A stretch of 64,000 bases of DNA from Desulfosporosinus orientis DSM 765 (GCF_000235605.1 NC_016584.1:4756001-4820000), one strand, 5' to 3'. Shown: positions 8,439-17,896, counted from the first letter of the stretch. Translations and numbers: made by a program. The notes: generated by a model not told the origin, from the sequence alone.

Positions 8439-8472
8439 GAGGATTATACACTACGAAAAGTGAATAACCCTC
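8439..8472 (-). terminator. Terminator of the ABC efflux operon
   Basis: An imperfect hairpin GAGGGTTAT...ATAATCCTC with an inner CACT/AGTG pair, followed on the minus strand by TTTTAATTG. It lies 30 bp after the adaptor stop codon. Confidence 0.6.
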
Positions 8473-8503
8473 AATTTCTGCAGATCGTTGAGTTTTTGAC
8501 TTA

Positions 8504-9805
8504 TCAGAGTATCGCTTTGACAGGTTTTCCTTCTTTTAGGCCTTGTAAGTTGGGATCAAGCAGAATAACATCGTCTTTGGCCAGGCCTTCTTCAATAATA
8601 ACCTCGCTGTCGTTTTCCAGCCCCTTTATAACAGGCCGGATCTTCGCCTTGCCATCTTGAATTATCCATACAGCATATCCTTCTTGATAGGGAAAGAGGG
8701 CTGTTTTGGGAACCATAAGCTGATTGGACGCTTTAACTGTGGTGAATTCTACATCTAAGGTACTGCCTAGGACAACTTGAGGAGATGGCTCAGTAAGGGA
8801 AATCGTAACTTTAACACGATTTTCCTTAAGTCCCAGAGGAGAGACCTTCTCAACAGCTGCCACATCCAGGGTATCAACCCTGCCCGCTAGAATCTTATTG
8901 CCCGTACTGGTGGACTGAATCAGCTGAACCGGACTGCCTGCTTTGACATCCAATGCATCACTGGCCAAAACGTAACTCTCTAATTTATAGCCTTGATTTG
9001 AGAAAATCGTCATTACTTGTTCACCCATAGGAACTAGACTACCTTCTTTGAGAACCAGATCTTTAATAACTCCATCTTGTTTAGCAACAATTTTGGCTTT
9101 AGCAATTTCATCTTCCAATTGCTCGATCTGGGTTTGAAGGGCCTTTTTCTGATTCTCATAGTACAATTCAGTTCCTTGAGAAACCTGATGTTGCTCATAT
9201 ATCAGATCTAAACCAGACTTCTGTTGTTCTAAAAGATTGTTTGCTCTTTCATAGGCTGCCTGAGCGTCTTGATATTGAACCATTGAGATAGATCCGGCAT
9301 CATACAGAGCTTTCATTCGAGCTGCATTTGACTGCTCTGTCTCAACATCCTTTTCCGCTTGCTGTATAAGCAGTTTTTGCTGAGCAATTTGCGCCTCATA
9401 GGGTTGTTGGCTGCTTTGTAAACGTTGACCTTCCAAGCTTTGGATCTGAGCTTTAAGTTCTTCTGATTGGTAATTTAAGTCTGTTGTATTTATTTCGAAA
9501 AGCACCTGCCCCTTCTTGACACTGTCTCCATTTTTTACGTTTAAGGATTCCAGTTTACCTGCAACAGAATTATAGATGGGCCACTCTTGGGCAGCTATGA
9601 CCTCACCTTCTTCTGTGAATCCTTTCGTAAAGTCTTTAGGCTGCAAGGTGATAACGTTAACCGTCAAAGGCATTGACTTAATGATGACGGCTGAAATAAT
9701 GACCAAAAGTATAATTGTTCCGAACATTAGATACTTTCGTTTTTTAACCTTAGGAAATCGAAACAATTTTGGAGTTAGTTTTATCCTTTCTTTGGCAATG
9801 CCCAT
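8504..9805 (-). CDS. HlyD/RND-type periplasmic adaptor (membrane fusion protein)
   Basis: 433 residues from the preferred ATG, which lies directly behind AGGAGGGG; an ORF extending 19 codons further upstream has no such site. The protein has one N-terminal membrane anchor (about 25-45), then a lipoyl half-motif (EWPIYNSVAGKLESLNVKNGDSVKKGQVLFEI). A long Gln/Glu-rich coiled coil (about 105-230) follows, then the second lipoyl half (AKQDGVIKDLVLKEGSLV) and beta-barrel domains. This is the MacA/YknX layout. In Gram-positives such adaptors work with a MacB-like permease and ATPase at the membrane surface; both genes lie immediately upstream in the same operon. Confidence 0.88.
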   Translation of the reverse strand: MGIAKERIKLTPKLFRFPKVKKRKYLMFGTIILLVIISAVIIKSMPLTVNVITLQPKDFTKGFTEEGEVIAAQEWPIYNSVAGKLESLNVKNGDSVKKGQVLFEINTTDLNYQSEELKAQIQSLEGQRLQSSQQPYEAQIAQQKLLIQQAEKDVETEQSNAARMKALYDAGSISMVQYQDAQAAYERANNLLEQQKSGLDLIYEQHQVSQGTELYYENQKKALQTQIEQLEDEIAKAKIVAKQDGVIKDLVLKEGSLVPMGEQVMTIFSNQGYKLESYVLASDALDVKAGSPVQLIQSTSTGNKILAGRVDTLDVAAVEKVSPLGLKENRVKVTISLTEPSPQVVLGSTLDVEFTTVKASNQLMVPKTALFPYQEGYAVWIIQDGKAKIRPVIKGLENDSEVIIEEGLAKDDVILLDPNLQGLKEGKPVKAIL

Positions 9806-9833
9806 GTTTCCCCTCCTAATCTCATTTAAATTC

Positions 9834-12212
9834 TCAATCTCGTGTTGCCAGAATATCCACATAAGGCAGTGATTTTATTTTGAAATAAGCTCTGCCTTGG
9901 GCCAACAATACCGATAAGGCAGTTCCGGCAGCCGCCCCCAGCAAAGCCATAGGCGGAAGGTCCGCCGGGAGAGAATACATATCAGTGCTCATAGATTGTG
10001 CCATACTGATGCTCAGCCCATAGGCCAGGGGAATACCGAGGATAATTCCCAAGACAAAGATTGTCCATTGCTCTGAAGTAATCACCCGCAGAACCTCTCT
10101 TGGAGTCATTCCTAAGACACGCAGCGATGCCAATTCTCGTTTCCTTTCGGAGAGAGAAATTATACTGGCATTATAGATCAAGGCAAATCCACAAATACCG
10201 CCTAGTATGGCCAGTACCCAAACCGTAAAACCAAAGGAATCCATCATTTTTTTAATTTTTGCACCGGTATCCTTTACCGATTCAATAGAAGAAACATTAC
10301 TGGCATTTTGATATTTTTGTTTCATCGAAGCAACTTCAGCAGGATCCATTTTGATGAGCATGGATGTACTGATGTCTCCTTGTCTCAAAAATCGCTGTAA
10401 TTCCGTATCTTTCATAAAAGCATTAAGGCCAACATATTGAGGAACGATGCCTTGGACGACTAAATTCTCGCCTTTATGACTTAAGGTTTCTCTTCGAAAG
10501 GGACTTTCTGCATAGATGACATCTCCCACTTTGACATTTAATGATTTAGCCAGATGTTCCGATAACAAAACTCCATGGTCGGGAACCTCTACCCGATGGT
10601 TATTTTTATCCAGAATGTTATAGAGTGTTGAATCCTGAGAAAGGCCCATTAAGGATACTTCTTTTTTCAGCCAGCCACTTTTTAAGGTAGCAGGAACCTC
10701 CAATAACGGCTCGACTTTAGACACCCCTGATTCATGGGCAACTGAAAATTTGACCGCCTGTGCAGACGATGGCTGAGCCAGCTGCAGTTTGACATCGTAG
10801 GTCTGAACTTTCTCTAATTGGACCACAGTCAGAAGGTCGGTCATATTCTGCATGGACCAGGATACTGTCATTAAGCTGAAGACTACGGAAATCCCTATCA
10901 CGTTAAAAAGGCTTCTGACAGGTGTTCTGAAGACATCTCTAATGCCCATCTGGGCCTGCGAGGAAAGAATTTGCCAAAACCAAGTTACTTTTTCCAGCAA
11001 GGTTTTATGGGCGGTTCCCGGCGCCGGCGGCCTCATGGCCTGGGCAGGCTCCAAGCGTAAAATATCCATACTCCCTTTTATACCGCTGAGCACACTGAAA
11101 ATTAAAGCCATAGCCAAACTCAGAAAAAGATATTTCAGTGAAAAATGGCTTTGCAGACCTGGCAAGGCAAAAAACTCACGATACATGGTCGTCAGAGGAA
11201 AGGAAAGGGCTATTCCCAATAATCCACCCAGCAAGCCTCCGGTTGTTCCAATCAGAATCGGATAGGTCAGATAGTGAAAAACGATTTCCCGGTCCGTAAA
11301 GCCAAAAGCTTTAAGAGTCCCGATAATGACTCTTTGCTGTTCAATAAGACGCCGCAGCATGGTATACAAAATGATAGCGGCAACACCTAAAAAAACAACC
11401 GGGAGAGTTTTGGTCATGTTGCGAATCTGTTTAATTTCATTGGTTAGAATAGTGTTACTGGTTTGGTCTTTGCGAGGTATGATGCTGCGAACCCCATAAG
11501 GTTTTAACTCTGCCTGGAGACTTTCCTTGATTGAATCAAAGCTTGCGCCGGGTTTCAGAGTAATCACGATATCATTGACTTGTCCTTTTTCCTTCACTAG
11601 GGCTTTAAGAGTATTTAGTGGTACATAAGCTATGCCGAACTCCTCCGGTGAAGGGTAAAGATCTTGGGCATTTCTCATAATATAAATAAATTCCGGGCTT
11701 TGAGCCGTTCCGGTGATAGTAAATGAGACCTCATTGCCATCTAAGCTTACATCAACTGAATTTCCAATGGACAAATGATTTGCCGCTAAGAATTTTGGGT
11801 CCACGACAATCTCAGGCTTATTATCTTGGGGAAGCTGGCCTTCAAGAAGAGAGATCTGGTTAATCTTAGGTGCATCGCTATTACTAAGGGTCACTAATTT
11901 TAAATATCGATTAGAGTCTTTCTTTTGATCTATTAGACGTACCTCTTTGACAATCCGCCCCAGGGCTTCATCAATACCCGGTATGCCCGTCAAAGACCTA
12001 ACCATGGTTTCCGGGTAGCCGTTGACGCTGATAAATCCATCGGCAAAATTAGTTTCGGAATAAAAGTCCTGCTGAGCTTTATCCATACTTTCCACAGCAA
12101 TGGACATCGACGTATAGATAAGCAGCCCCAAAGCTATGACAATTACACAAGCGAGATAAACACCAATATTTTCTTTAATATCTCTCCATGTCTTTCGTCT
12201 AAGCATTACCAT
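9834..12212 (-). CDS. ABC transporter permease, FtsX/MacB superfamily (two FtsX repeats)
   Basis: 792 residues. Both halves contain an extracytoplasmic MacB-type core domain and FtsX helices: helix 1 at about 20-40 and a helix group at about 265-390 in the first half, the second set near 430-450 and 660-790. This is the duplicated architecture of lantibiotic/lipoprotein-type exporters. The ATG chosen is 7 codons inside the longest frame because GAGGAGA lies just upstream. It overlaps the ATPase stop (ATGGTAA), indicating translational coupling. With the ATPase and adaptor it should form a tripartite exporter; the cargo is not evident. Confidence 0.87.
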   Translation of the reverse strand: MVMLRRKTWRDIKENIGVYLACVIVIALGLLIYTSMSIAVESMDKAQQDFYSETNFADGFISVNGYPETMVRSLTGIPGIDEALGRIVKEVRLIDQKKDSNRYLKLVTLSNSDAPKINQISLLEGQLPQDNKPEIVVDPKFLAANHLSIGNSVDVSLDGNEVSFTITGTAQSPEFIYIMRNAQDLYPSPEEFGIAYVPLNTLKALVKEKGQVNDIVITLKPGASFDSIKESLQAELKPYGVRSIIPRKDQTSNTILTNEIKQIRNMTKTLPVVFLGVAAIILYTMLRRLIEQQRVIIGTLKAFGFTDREIVFHYLTYPILIGTTGGLLGGLLGIALSFPLTTMYREFFALPGLQSHFSLKYLFLSLAMALIFSVLSGIKGSMDILRLEPAQAMRPPAPGTAHKTLLEKVTWFWQILSSQAQMGIRDVFRTPVRSLFNVIGISVVFSLMTVSWSMQNMTDLLTVVQLEKVQTYDVKLQLAQPSSAQAVKFSVAHESGVSKVEPLLEVPATLKSGWLKKEVSLMGLSQDSTLYNILDKNNHRVEVPDHGVLLSEHLAKSLNVKVGDVIYAESPFRRETLSHKGENLVVQGIVPQYVGLNAFMKDTELQRFLRQGDISTSMLIKMDPAEVASMKQKYQNASNVSSIESVKDTGAKIKKMMDSFGFTVWVLAILGGICGFALIYNASIISLSERKRELASLRVLGMTPREVLRVITSEQWTIFVLGIILGIPLAYGLSISMAQSMSTDMYSLPADLPPMALLGAAAGTALSVLLAQGRAYFKIKSLPYVDILATRD

Positions 12213-12910
12213 GATATCTCCTCTGGGCACAACGGTTTTTCTACGACTTTAACATTGTCCAGCAAGCCGTCTTTCAAATAAAATACCCTATTGGCCATTT
12301 TAGCGATTTCAACGTTATGCGTGATGATGATGACAGTTTTGTGATAGTCACGATTTAACTTCTGCAACGCTTTGAGAACTTGTATACCGGTTTGAATATC
12401 TAAAGCACCTGTGGGTTCATCGCAAAGAAGAAGTTCAGGGTTTTTTACAATGGCCCGAGCTATAGCGACCCTCTGCTGCTGTCCCCCCGAGAGCTGCGAT
12501 GGAAAATGATCGGACCAATTTTCCAGACCTACTTCACGTAATATCTCCGAAACCGAAAGAGGATTTTGCGCAATTTCTACAGCAAGCCTGACGTTTTCAT
12601 AGGTTGTGAGATTTGGCATTAAGTTGTAGTTTTGAAAAACAAAACCGACTTCATTGCGCCGATATAGAGTAAGTTTTTGATCACTGATCTTATGCAGGGG
12701 CTGACCTTTGTAATAGAGCTCACCAGCGGATGCTTCTGTCATACCGCCAATAATATTCAGCAAAGTAGTCTTCCCCGAGCCACTTTGTCCTAAGACCACG
12801 ATGAATTCACCGAAATAGATCTGAAAGTTAATCCCTTTTAAAACTTCGATTTCTACTTCACCGGTACGATAACGTTTGCGGAGATCCTTTCCTTCCATAA
12901 GAACTTCCAT
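12206..12910 (-). CDS. ABC transporter ATP-binding protein, MacB/LolD type
   Basis: 234 residues. Walker [10 protein letters not shown] lies near residue 41, the signature [14 protein letters not shown] near 139, Walker [13 protein letters not shown] near 160, and the switch histidine in IITHN near 198. The sequence ADEPTGALD-type and short length are characteristic of the family that energises FtsX-like permeases. The preferred ATG is 8 nt after AGGAGG; a GTG three codons earlier overlaps the ribosome site itself. It is the second gene of the efflux operon. Confidence 0.92.
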   Translation of the reverse strand: MEVLMEGKDLRKRYRTGEVEIEVLKGINFQIYFGEFIVVLGQSGSGKTTLLNIIGGMTEASAGELYYKGQPLHKISDQKLTLYRRNEVGFVFQNYNLMPNLTTYENVRLAVEIAQNPLSVSEILREVGLENWSDHFPSQLSGGQQQRVAIARAIVKNPELLLCDEPTGALDIQTGIQVLKALQKLNRDYHKTVIIITHNVEIAKMANRVFYLKDGLLDNVKVVEKPLCPEEISW

Positions 12911-12941
12911 CTTTCTCACCTCCTATTTTTGTTTGCTATAA

Positions 12942-13589
12942 TCATTCTTCAATTTCCCGGTCATACATCCCATACTTCAGAATTTCCATATAGTCCATAT
13001 AGTCAGTCAATATTTTGTCGTAATCTTGAAGAATCTCCTTTTCTTTTCCTTTATAGTTTTTCAGATAATCCTCTCCCAGCGCCCCTAGAAAGAGCATGAT
13101 TGTCTTGACAGCTTTCCCAGGTTCTACTCCTTTCCGGAACTTTGTACAATCAATGTCTGCAAAGAAGCTTGGCATAAACTCCTTGGAAATTTGCAGATAT
13201 TTTTTTTCAATCTCAGATCGCATATCCGAAGGGGAACTGGAAAGAGCCTCCATAAACAACCTGACGATTTGGGGATAATCCTGAGCGATCTTGAGTTTAA
13301 TGACTCCCAGCTCGCTAAATCTGCGAAAGATATCCTTTGTTTCTGTTAAAGGATACTTCTGATACTCCTCAATCATTTTTTGTATGCAGTAATCGATTAT
13401 GTAAAAAAACAGCCCTTGCTTACTCTTAAAATAATGAAACAAGATACCCTTTGATATACCGGCTTCTCGAATAATTGAGTTTGTGGACGCTTTATCATAA
13501 CCCTTTTCGGAAAACTCTTGAATACAGGCTCTCAAGATCTTTTCTTTCTTTTCTTGGTTTAAGTTTTCAAAATTACTGTACAATACCAT
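12942..13589 (-). CDS. TetR/AcrR family repressor of the efflux operon
   Basis: 215 residues from an ATG 3 nt after AAGGAGCGA; the frame continues upstream but without a ribosome site. The N-terminal helix-turn-helix is typical (KILRACIQEFSEKGYDKASTNSII REAGISKGILFHYFKSKQGLF, residues about 16-60). The variable C-terminal domain presumably binds the inducing compound. It is the first gene of the operon, and its promoter -35 box lies inside a 16-bp inverted repeat, so autorepression is likely. Compounds exported by the ABC/MFS systems would be natural inducers, which is inference. Confidence 0.88.
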   Translation of the reverse strand: MVLYSNFENLNQEKKEKILRACIQEFSEKGYDKASTNSIIREAGISKGILFHYFKSKQGLFFYIIDYCIQKMIEEYQKYPLTETKDIFRRFSELGVIKLKIAQDYPQIVRLFMEALSSSPSDMRSEIEKKYLQISKEFMPSFFADIDCTKFRKGVEPGKAVKTIMLFLGALGEDYLKNYKGKEKEILQDYDKILTDYMDYMEILKYGMYDREIEE

Positions 13590-13622
13590 TCGCTCCTTGA
13601 AAATCATCGCCATGATGCTTGG

Positions 13623-13652
13623 ATTATACACCCGTTTTGACCAAGTGGTCAA
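13623..13652 (-). promoter_or_regulatory. Promoter and TetR operator of the efflux operon
   Basis: Minus-strand TTGACC (13647-13652), 18-bp spacer, TATAAT (13623-13628). The inverted repeat TTGACCA-CT-TGGTCAA (13637-13652) covers the -35 box, the usual place for a TetR-family operator. Confidence 0.7.
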
Positions 13653-13796
13653 TAGAATTTCATTTCTCTTTTCTCTCAATGTGCTATCTAAGGGCTTTTT
13701 ATGATAAGTATATATTATTGCTGCTTGAATTTTCGGGCTAAAGAGACCTTGACATGGTAATAACTAAGATACAAAACCTAAAGGAGGCTAATACGC

Positions 13797-14348
13797 TTGG
13801 ATACGATTTCAGCCACCAGCATCATAGACTTGGGTTCTATCAACTTAGTCCTTGTGCCACGATTAAATTCTGCTTTAGAGGTAATACAGTTAAAAGTCTA
13901 TGAACGAGAAGGATATTTTCTCAACCCCAATCCAGAGGTTAATGAGAGTCAAATAGCAGAGTACTCCATTTGTTCAAGCTGCTATACCCAAGGAATTTCT
14001 GAAATACGGGACCTGTATGAAGGCTGGGCAAGAATTGATAAAGCTGAACCTGTGACATTAATCGGTATCCATAATCAGAATCCTAACATTCTCTATATTC
14101 AGTTCTCTCTGGGAGACCAGTATTTTATGTATAAACGCTGTTTGCTGTCAAATAAGGAGATGATCTATGAAGAACTTTTTGGCAAGAAACCTCATCTTCG
14201 TTGGCGTTCCCTGAACAAGGAAGATGAGCAGTACCTTATGGCTAAGCTTCGTTTTATGCCAAAAGCAAAGAACGCTATCAGCTTTTACACTTATAGCGCT
14301 CAAAAACGTATTCGACGACGTTATGCATTTTCTCATTCTAAGGGATGA
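13797..14348 (+). CDS. Hypothetical protein
   Basis: 183 residues, not recognised. It begins at TTG, 9 nt after a strong AAAGGAGG (13782-13789), with a TTGACA at 13749 that may be part of its promoter. The protein is soluble, with no signal peptide or membrane segment. A CSSC motif occurs near residue 61, the middle is mixed alpha/beta, and the C-terminus is very basic (AQKRIRRRYAFSHSKG), suggesting nucleic-acid or membrane-surface contact. It converges with the YeiH-type gene. The coding call rests on the ribosome site and on ordinary amino-acid composition. Confidence 0.65.
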   Translation: MDTISATSIIDLGSINLVLVPRLNSALEVIQLKVYEREGYFLNPNPEVNESQIAEYSICSSCYTQGISEIRDLYEGWARIDKAEPVTLIGIHNQNPNILYIQFSLGDQYFMYKRCLLSNKEMIYEELFGKKPHLRWRSLNKEDEQYLMAKLRFMPKAKNAISFYTYSAQKRIRRRYAFSHSKG

Positions 14349-14366
14349 CCTAAAATATATTATTGT

Positions 14367-15407
14367 CTACAACCCTATCAACATTAAGGCGAGGAAAGAC
14401 ACGGTGGATACAAGTACTGATGCTATGACCATTGCCGCAAGAGGGCGCATCGCCCGGGTCCGTAAACTTGACAGATGAACATTTAATCCTAAGCCCACCA
14501 TCGCTGCACCCAACAAGAATGAGGATGCCGAGGAGATGTCCTTCAGAACAGCTTCAGGAATCGGCAGATAAGTACCTAAAAAGCTGGTAATGATAAATCC
14601 CACTAAAAACCAGGGGAAGGGTGCACTCTGGCTCTGGGAATTTCCTTCTTTGCGCTTCATCCAAAGGGAAAGTATGAAACTCAAGGGAATGAGCAGAAAC
14701 ACCCTGCCGAGTTTGGCCAATAATCCCATGGCTAAAACATCAGGACCGGCAGGCATAGCAGCGGCTGCTACATGCGCAATTTCATGCAAGCTTACTCCGC
14801 TCCAGACCCCATAGGTGACTGAGCTAATGGGCAGCATCGGCATTAAAAAGGTGTAGGTTAATGTAAAGATTGTTCCAATTAAGGCTATAATGCCTGCTCC
14901 AATAGCCGTATCTTCATCATTGGCCTTTAGAATGGGGGATACGGCGGCAATGGCAGCAGCTCCGCATACACCAGTTCCTATTCCCAACAGTAAGGAGAGA
15001 TCCAGGTCCGCTTTGAACAACTTCGCCAAACACATGGTTGTGGTAATTGCTATGACAATCGTCATTAAGTCATAGACAAGAAGCATGCCGCCTTTATGGA
15101 TAACCAAGTCAATGTTGAGCTTAAACCCATAAAGCACAATGGCAAAACGCATTAGGAATCGTGCCGAAAACTGAATCCCTGTACGAATGCTTTCCGGATA
15201 ACCTATAACATTTCGATAAAGCACGGCAATTAGGATAGCACTTAACATGGCTCCGATTCGATTAAAGCCCGGCATCTCACCTAACAAGGTCCCGGCGCCG
15301 GCAATGCATAGGGTAAACAAAACCCCCAATACAAAACTGTTCCGTCTTTCCTCATCTATGACTAAAACGTTTTGAAAAGTAATGCTTTCTTTTGCTTGTA
15401 ACCACAT
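14367..15407 (-). CDS. YeiH/UPF0324 family putative anion exporter
   Basis: 346 residues with about 10 membrane segments. Conserved family blocks include RIGAMLSAILIAVLYRN, LRFAIVLYGFKLN, LLLGIGTGVCGAAAIAAVSPI and GVSLHEIAHVAAAA. The family (YeiH, earlier 'putative sulfate exporter') is linked by neighbouring LysR regulators to sulfite/sulfur metabolism in enterobacteria. The ATG follows GGAGGTTAGGG. It is transcribed divergently from a LysR gene, the same arrangement as yeiE-yeiH. In a sulfate reducer a role in sulfur-anion export would make sense, but this is inference. Confidence 0.85.
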   Translation of the reverse strand: MWLQAKESITFQNVLVIDEERRNSFVLGVLFTLCIAGAGTLLGEMPGFNRIGAMLSAILIAVLYRNVIGYPESIRTGIQFSARFLMRFAIVLYGFKLNIDLVIHKGGMLLVYDLMTIVIAITTTMCLAKLFKADLDLSLLLGIGTGVCGAAAIAAVSPILKANDEDTAIGAGIIALIGTIFTLTYTFLMPMLPISSVTYGVWSGVSLHEIAHVAAAAMPAGPDVLAMGLLAKLGRVFLLIPLSFILSLWMKRKEGNSQSQSAPFPWFLVGFIITSFLGTYLPIPEAVLKDISSASSFLLGAAMVGLGLNVHLSSLRTRAMRPLAAMVIASVLVSTVSFLALMLIGL

Positions 15408-15611
15408 AATCCCTAACCTCCATCATTCATCCATCGTCCTATTATTGCGCCTAAAAGGACTGAACTGATGTATAGAACTATAAAATGTTTGGGGAAAGGG
15501 AGCAATATAGGTTACTAAAGGTTATCATTAGGAAAACGTATTTAAGTTTTATACACTTTATTGTATTATTATGATGGTAAGAAGTAGTTAATTAGACTAG
15601 GAGTGTAAACA

Positions 15612-16535
15612 ATGATTGTCGATCCTTTAAAAACATTCGTAACTGTCGCTGAACAAAAGAATTTTTCACGAGCTGCAGAAGAGCTTTTCTTATCCCAGCC
15701 CAGTGTCAGTTTACAAATACGCAATTTAGAAAATGAACTCGGCGCAAAACTCATTAACCGTTCACCAAAACATTTGGAACTTACTCAATCAGGAGAAATT
15801 CTCTATGGTTTAGCTAAGCAGATTTTGTCGCTGTATGATAAAGCAAAGCAAGAAATCAACCAGTTAACCAATACTGTCACGGGGTCTCTCAAAGTAGGAG
15901 CAAGCTACACCATTGGAGAATACATTTTACCTTTTGCTTTGACAGAATTTGCCGCTCAATACCCTAATGTAGATATTGATGCCTCTATCGCCAATACGGT
16001 AGAAATCACCCAAGCCGTTCGCTCCAATCATCTCGACTTGGCCCTTATCGAAGGGGAGGTCCATCATTCCGATTTAGAAATTCAGAGTTTAATGGACGAC
16101 GAAATCATTCTTGTTGTTCCTAATCAACACCCTCTGGCCAGGCTTCCCATTGTCACTGCGGAACAACTCCAAGATCAAGTATGGATCCTTAGAGAAAGCG
16201 GCTCCGGAACTCGTGCCTTTAGCGACAAGCTGATAAGAGATTGGAATATCCACGTTAAAAAATCCCACATTTTTGGCAGCAGTCAGGCCGTGAAGCAAGC
16301 GGTCATGGCTGGCCTGGGAATAGCTCTTGTCTCAAGCTGGATTGTGCGCAAAGAACTAACGGCCAACGAATTGACGGCCATCCGCATTAAAGGTAAACGT
16401 TTAATTCGTTCTTTTTCAATCATTAGGCCCAGAAATCATGAAATGTCCATGGCGATGAGCGTATTTTTAGAGAATCTTCGCTCACATGACCTCCTAACCG
16501 GGCTTATTGACAGTAACCCTTCTGTAATCGGCTGA
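15612..16535 (+). CDS. LysR-type transcriptional regulator (YeiE/CysL-like)
   Basis: 307 residues. The N-terminal winged helix (residues about 3-62) contains FVTVAEQKNFSRAAEELFLSQPSVSLQIRNLE, and a two-lobed substrate-binding domain spans about 90-295. The ATG follows TAGGAGTG. The gene is divergent from the YeiH-type exporter with about 200 bp between starts, and probably controls it from that region. I could not pick a clear T-N11-A operator. Closest characterised relatives by architecture are CysL and YeiE, both tied to sulfite or sulfur assimilation; the effector here is unknown. Confidence 0.88.
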   Translation: MIVDPLKTFVTVAEQKNFSRAAEELFLSQPSVSLQIRNLENELGAKLINRSPKHLELTQSGEILYGLAKQILSLYDKAKQEINQLTNTVTGSLKVGASYTIGEYILPFALTEFAAQYPNVDIDASIANTVEITQAVRSNHLDLALIEGEVHHSDLEIQSLMDDEIILVVPNQHPLARLPIVTAEQLQDQVWILRESGSGTRAFSDKLIRDWNIHVKKSHIFGSSQAVKQAVMAGLGIALVSSWIVRKELTANELTAIRIKGKRLIRSFSIIRPRNHEMSMAMSVFLENLRSHDLLTGLIDSNPSVIG

Positions 16536-16568
16536 GTTATGCCATAGAAAGTTGACACATTAAAGTTG

Positions 16569-16645
16569 AAAAGAGACATGTTCCTTCGGTGAGACACTGG
16601 AGAGTTAAATCTCGGTCACTCTTCGACAGGACATGTCTTTTGTTA
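16569..16645 (+). terminator. Complex terminator-like hairpin after the LysR gene
   Basis: Outer arms AGACATGT (16574-16581) and ACATGTCTTTT (16631-16641) enclose a second nested set of short complementary segments (GTGA...TCAC, GAGA...TCTC). The 3' side ends in TTTTGTTATTT. It can serve both convergent genes. Confidence 0.55.
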
Positions 16646-16685
16646 TTTGGATGAAAAAAGGAAGCTTTGTGGGCTTTACCGCTGA

Positions 16686-17654
16686 TTATCTTATTTTAAA
16701 ATAATCAATTCCCTCTATAGAAAATTTCTCTAGTTCGCCTTTATAGATCAGATAGACAAGGTGAGCTAAAGTTTCAGCCATGGCGAAACGCAGCTCGTGG
16801 AAGCTAAGGTCCTGTCTAAATACTTGTTTGCACACTTGATAGGCTGTCGACCCACTTCCGGCATAATTCTTGATCTCTTGCAGACGGGCTTTGTGATGAG
16901 CCTCTAGTTGACATATTCGTTCTTCAACAGCGGAAAAAGGGTTGCCATGAGCTGGTAAAACTAATTTGCAGCTCAAACTGCGGATACCATCAATGGCCCT
17001 AAGAAAATTAGCCAATGGGTCAGGGTCAGCACCCGTTTGAGGCCACAAACTGATATTGGATGAAATCTCAGGCAGCAAATGATCCCCTGATAACAGCACT
17101 CCTTCTTCAAGGTTATAAAAACAGATATGTCCGTCTGTGTGCCCCGGTGTCAAAATTACCTGGTATTTAAAATCTCCGATCATGACCATCTGACCCGGCT
17201 TTAAAGTGGTCAATTCTGCATGAGGAGCTGTATAACGAATCAAGTTATTAACTGAGCTGATGGTTTCATTGAGAATATCCTCCGGCATACCATTCTCTTT
17301 AAACAACGTGTTCAAATCATCCAAAATGTAATGATCACTTTTCCAATAATGCCTTACTCTTTCGGCATCAATTTCTCCGATGTAAACCGGCGCCCCCGTA
17401 TATTTCTGAAGCCATCCTGAACATCCGTAATGGTCCGGATGAAAATGAGTTAGATAAATACCTTTAATATCTGAAGGTTTTATGGCCTGTTCTTCAAAAA
17501 ATTGCTTCCATCCTGCGATTGTTGCCTCTCTTTGCAGTCCTGCATCAATGAGCCACCAACCAGGAGTTCCTTTGACGGCGTAACAGTTGACATGATTCAA
17601 GCGAAAAGGTAATGGGAATGTCACTTTATAAATACCTAGAGGTTGATAGATCAT
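16686..17654 (-). CDS. Metallo-beta-lactamase-fold hydrolase
   Basis: 322 residues. The zinc-binding signature is complete: THFHPDHYG near residue 90, TPGHTDGH near 170, SGDH near 190 and the late histidine in LPAHGNP near 236. A C-terminal extension of about 70 residues resembles the winged-helix tail of LACTB2/glyoxalase II-like enzymes. Hydroxyacylglutathione-hydrolase-like or other thioester/phosphoester hydrolase activity is possible, but the substrate cannot be inferred. The ribosome site is weak (AAGAAAG). It stands alone between convergent LysR and divergent aminotransferase genes. Confidence 0.82.
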   Translation of the reverse strand: MIYQPLGIYKVTFPLPFRLNHVNCYAVKGTPGWWLIDAGLQREATIAGWKQFFEEQAIKPSDIKGIYLTHFHPDHYGCSGWLQKYTGAPVYIGEIDAERVRHYWKSDHYILDDLNTLFKENGMPEDILNETISSVNNLIRYTAPHAELTTLKPGQMVMIGDFKYQVILTPGHTDGHICFYNLEEGVLLSGDHLLPEISSNISLWPQTGADPDPLANFLRAIDGIRSLSCKLVLPAHGNPFSAVEERICQLEAHHKARLQEIKNYAGSGSTAYQVCKQVFRQDLSFHELRFAMAETLAHLVYLIYKGELEKFSIEGIDYFKIR

Positions 17655-17800
17655 AACTTCACATTCTTTCTTTTCACTATTTTACAGAATAATCTAACTA
17701 ATTATTCTTCGTATCTTTACGAATACCTCCCAGATCCCCTGCTCACATTCAACTTTAATTTGAACGGAGACTTCCAACACCTCCGCTAAGATCTCAACGG

Positions 17801-17837
17801 ATCCAATTGGATGTATATAATAATCATCCAATTGGAT
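17801..17837. promoter_or_regulatory. Twin palindromic operators ATCCAATTGGAT
   Basis: Two identical 12-bp perfect palindromes lie at 17801-17812 and 17826-17837, 25 bp apart centre to centre, so off the same helical face by about half a turn. They are directly upstream of the aminotransferase promoter. The likely ligand is the MocR regulator encoded two genes downstream, since MocR/GabR proteins bind paired sites. Confidence 0.65.
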
Positions 17838-17838
17838 G

Positions 17839-17867
17839 TTGTAAGGACAGAAACATCCTCCTATAAT
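17839..17867 (+). promoter_or_regulatory. Promoter of the aminotransferase gene
   Basis: TTGTAA (17839-17844), 17 bp, TATAAT (17862-17867), abutting the second palindrome. An AAGGAGGT ribosome site follows at about 17881. Confidence 0.6.
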
Positions 17868-17896
17868 TAGCTAAAACTTTCTAAGGAGGTAGAATT

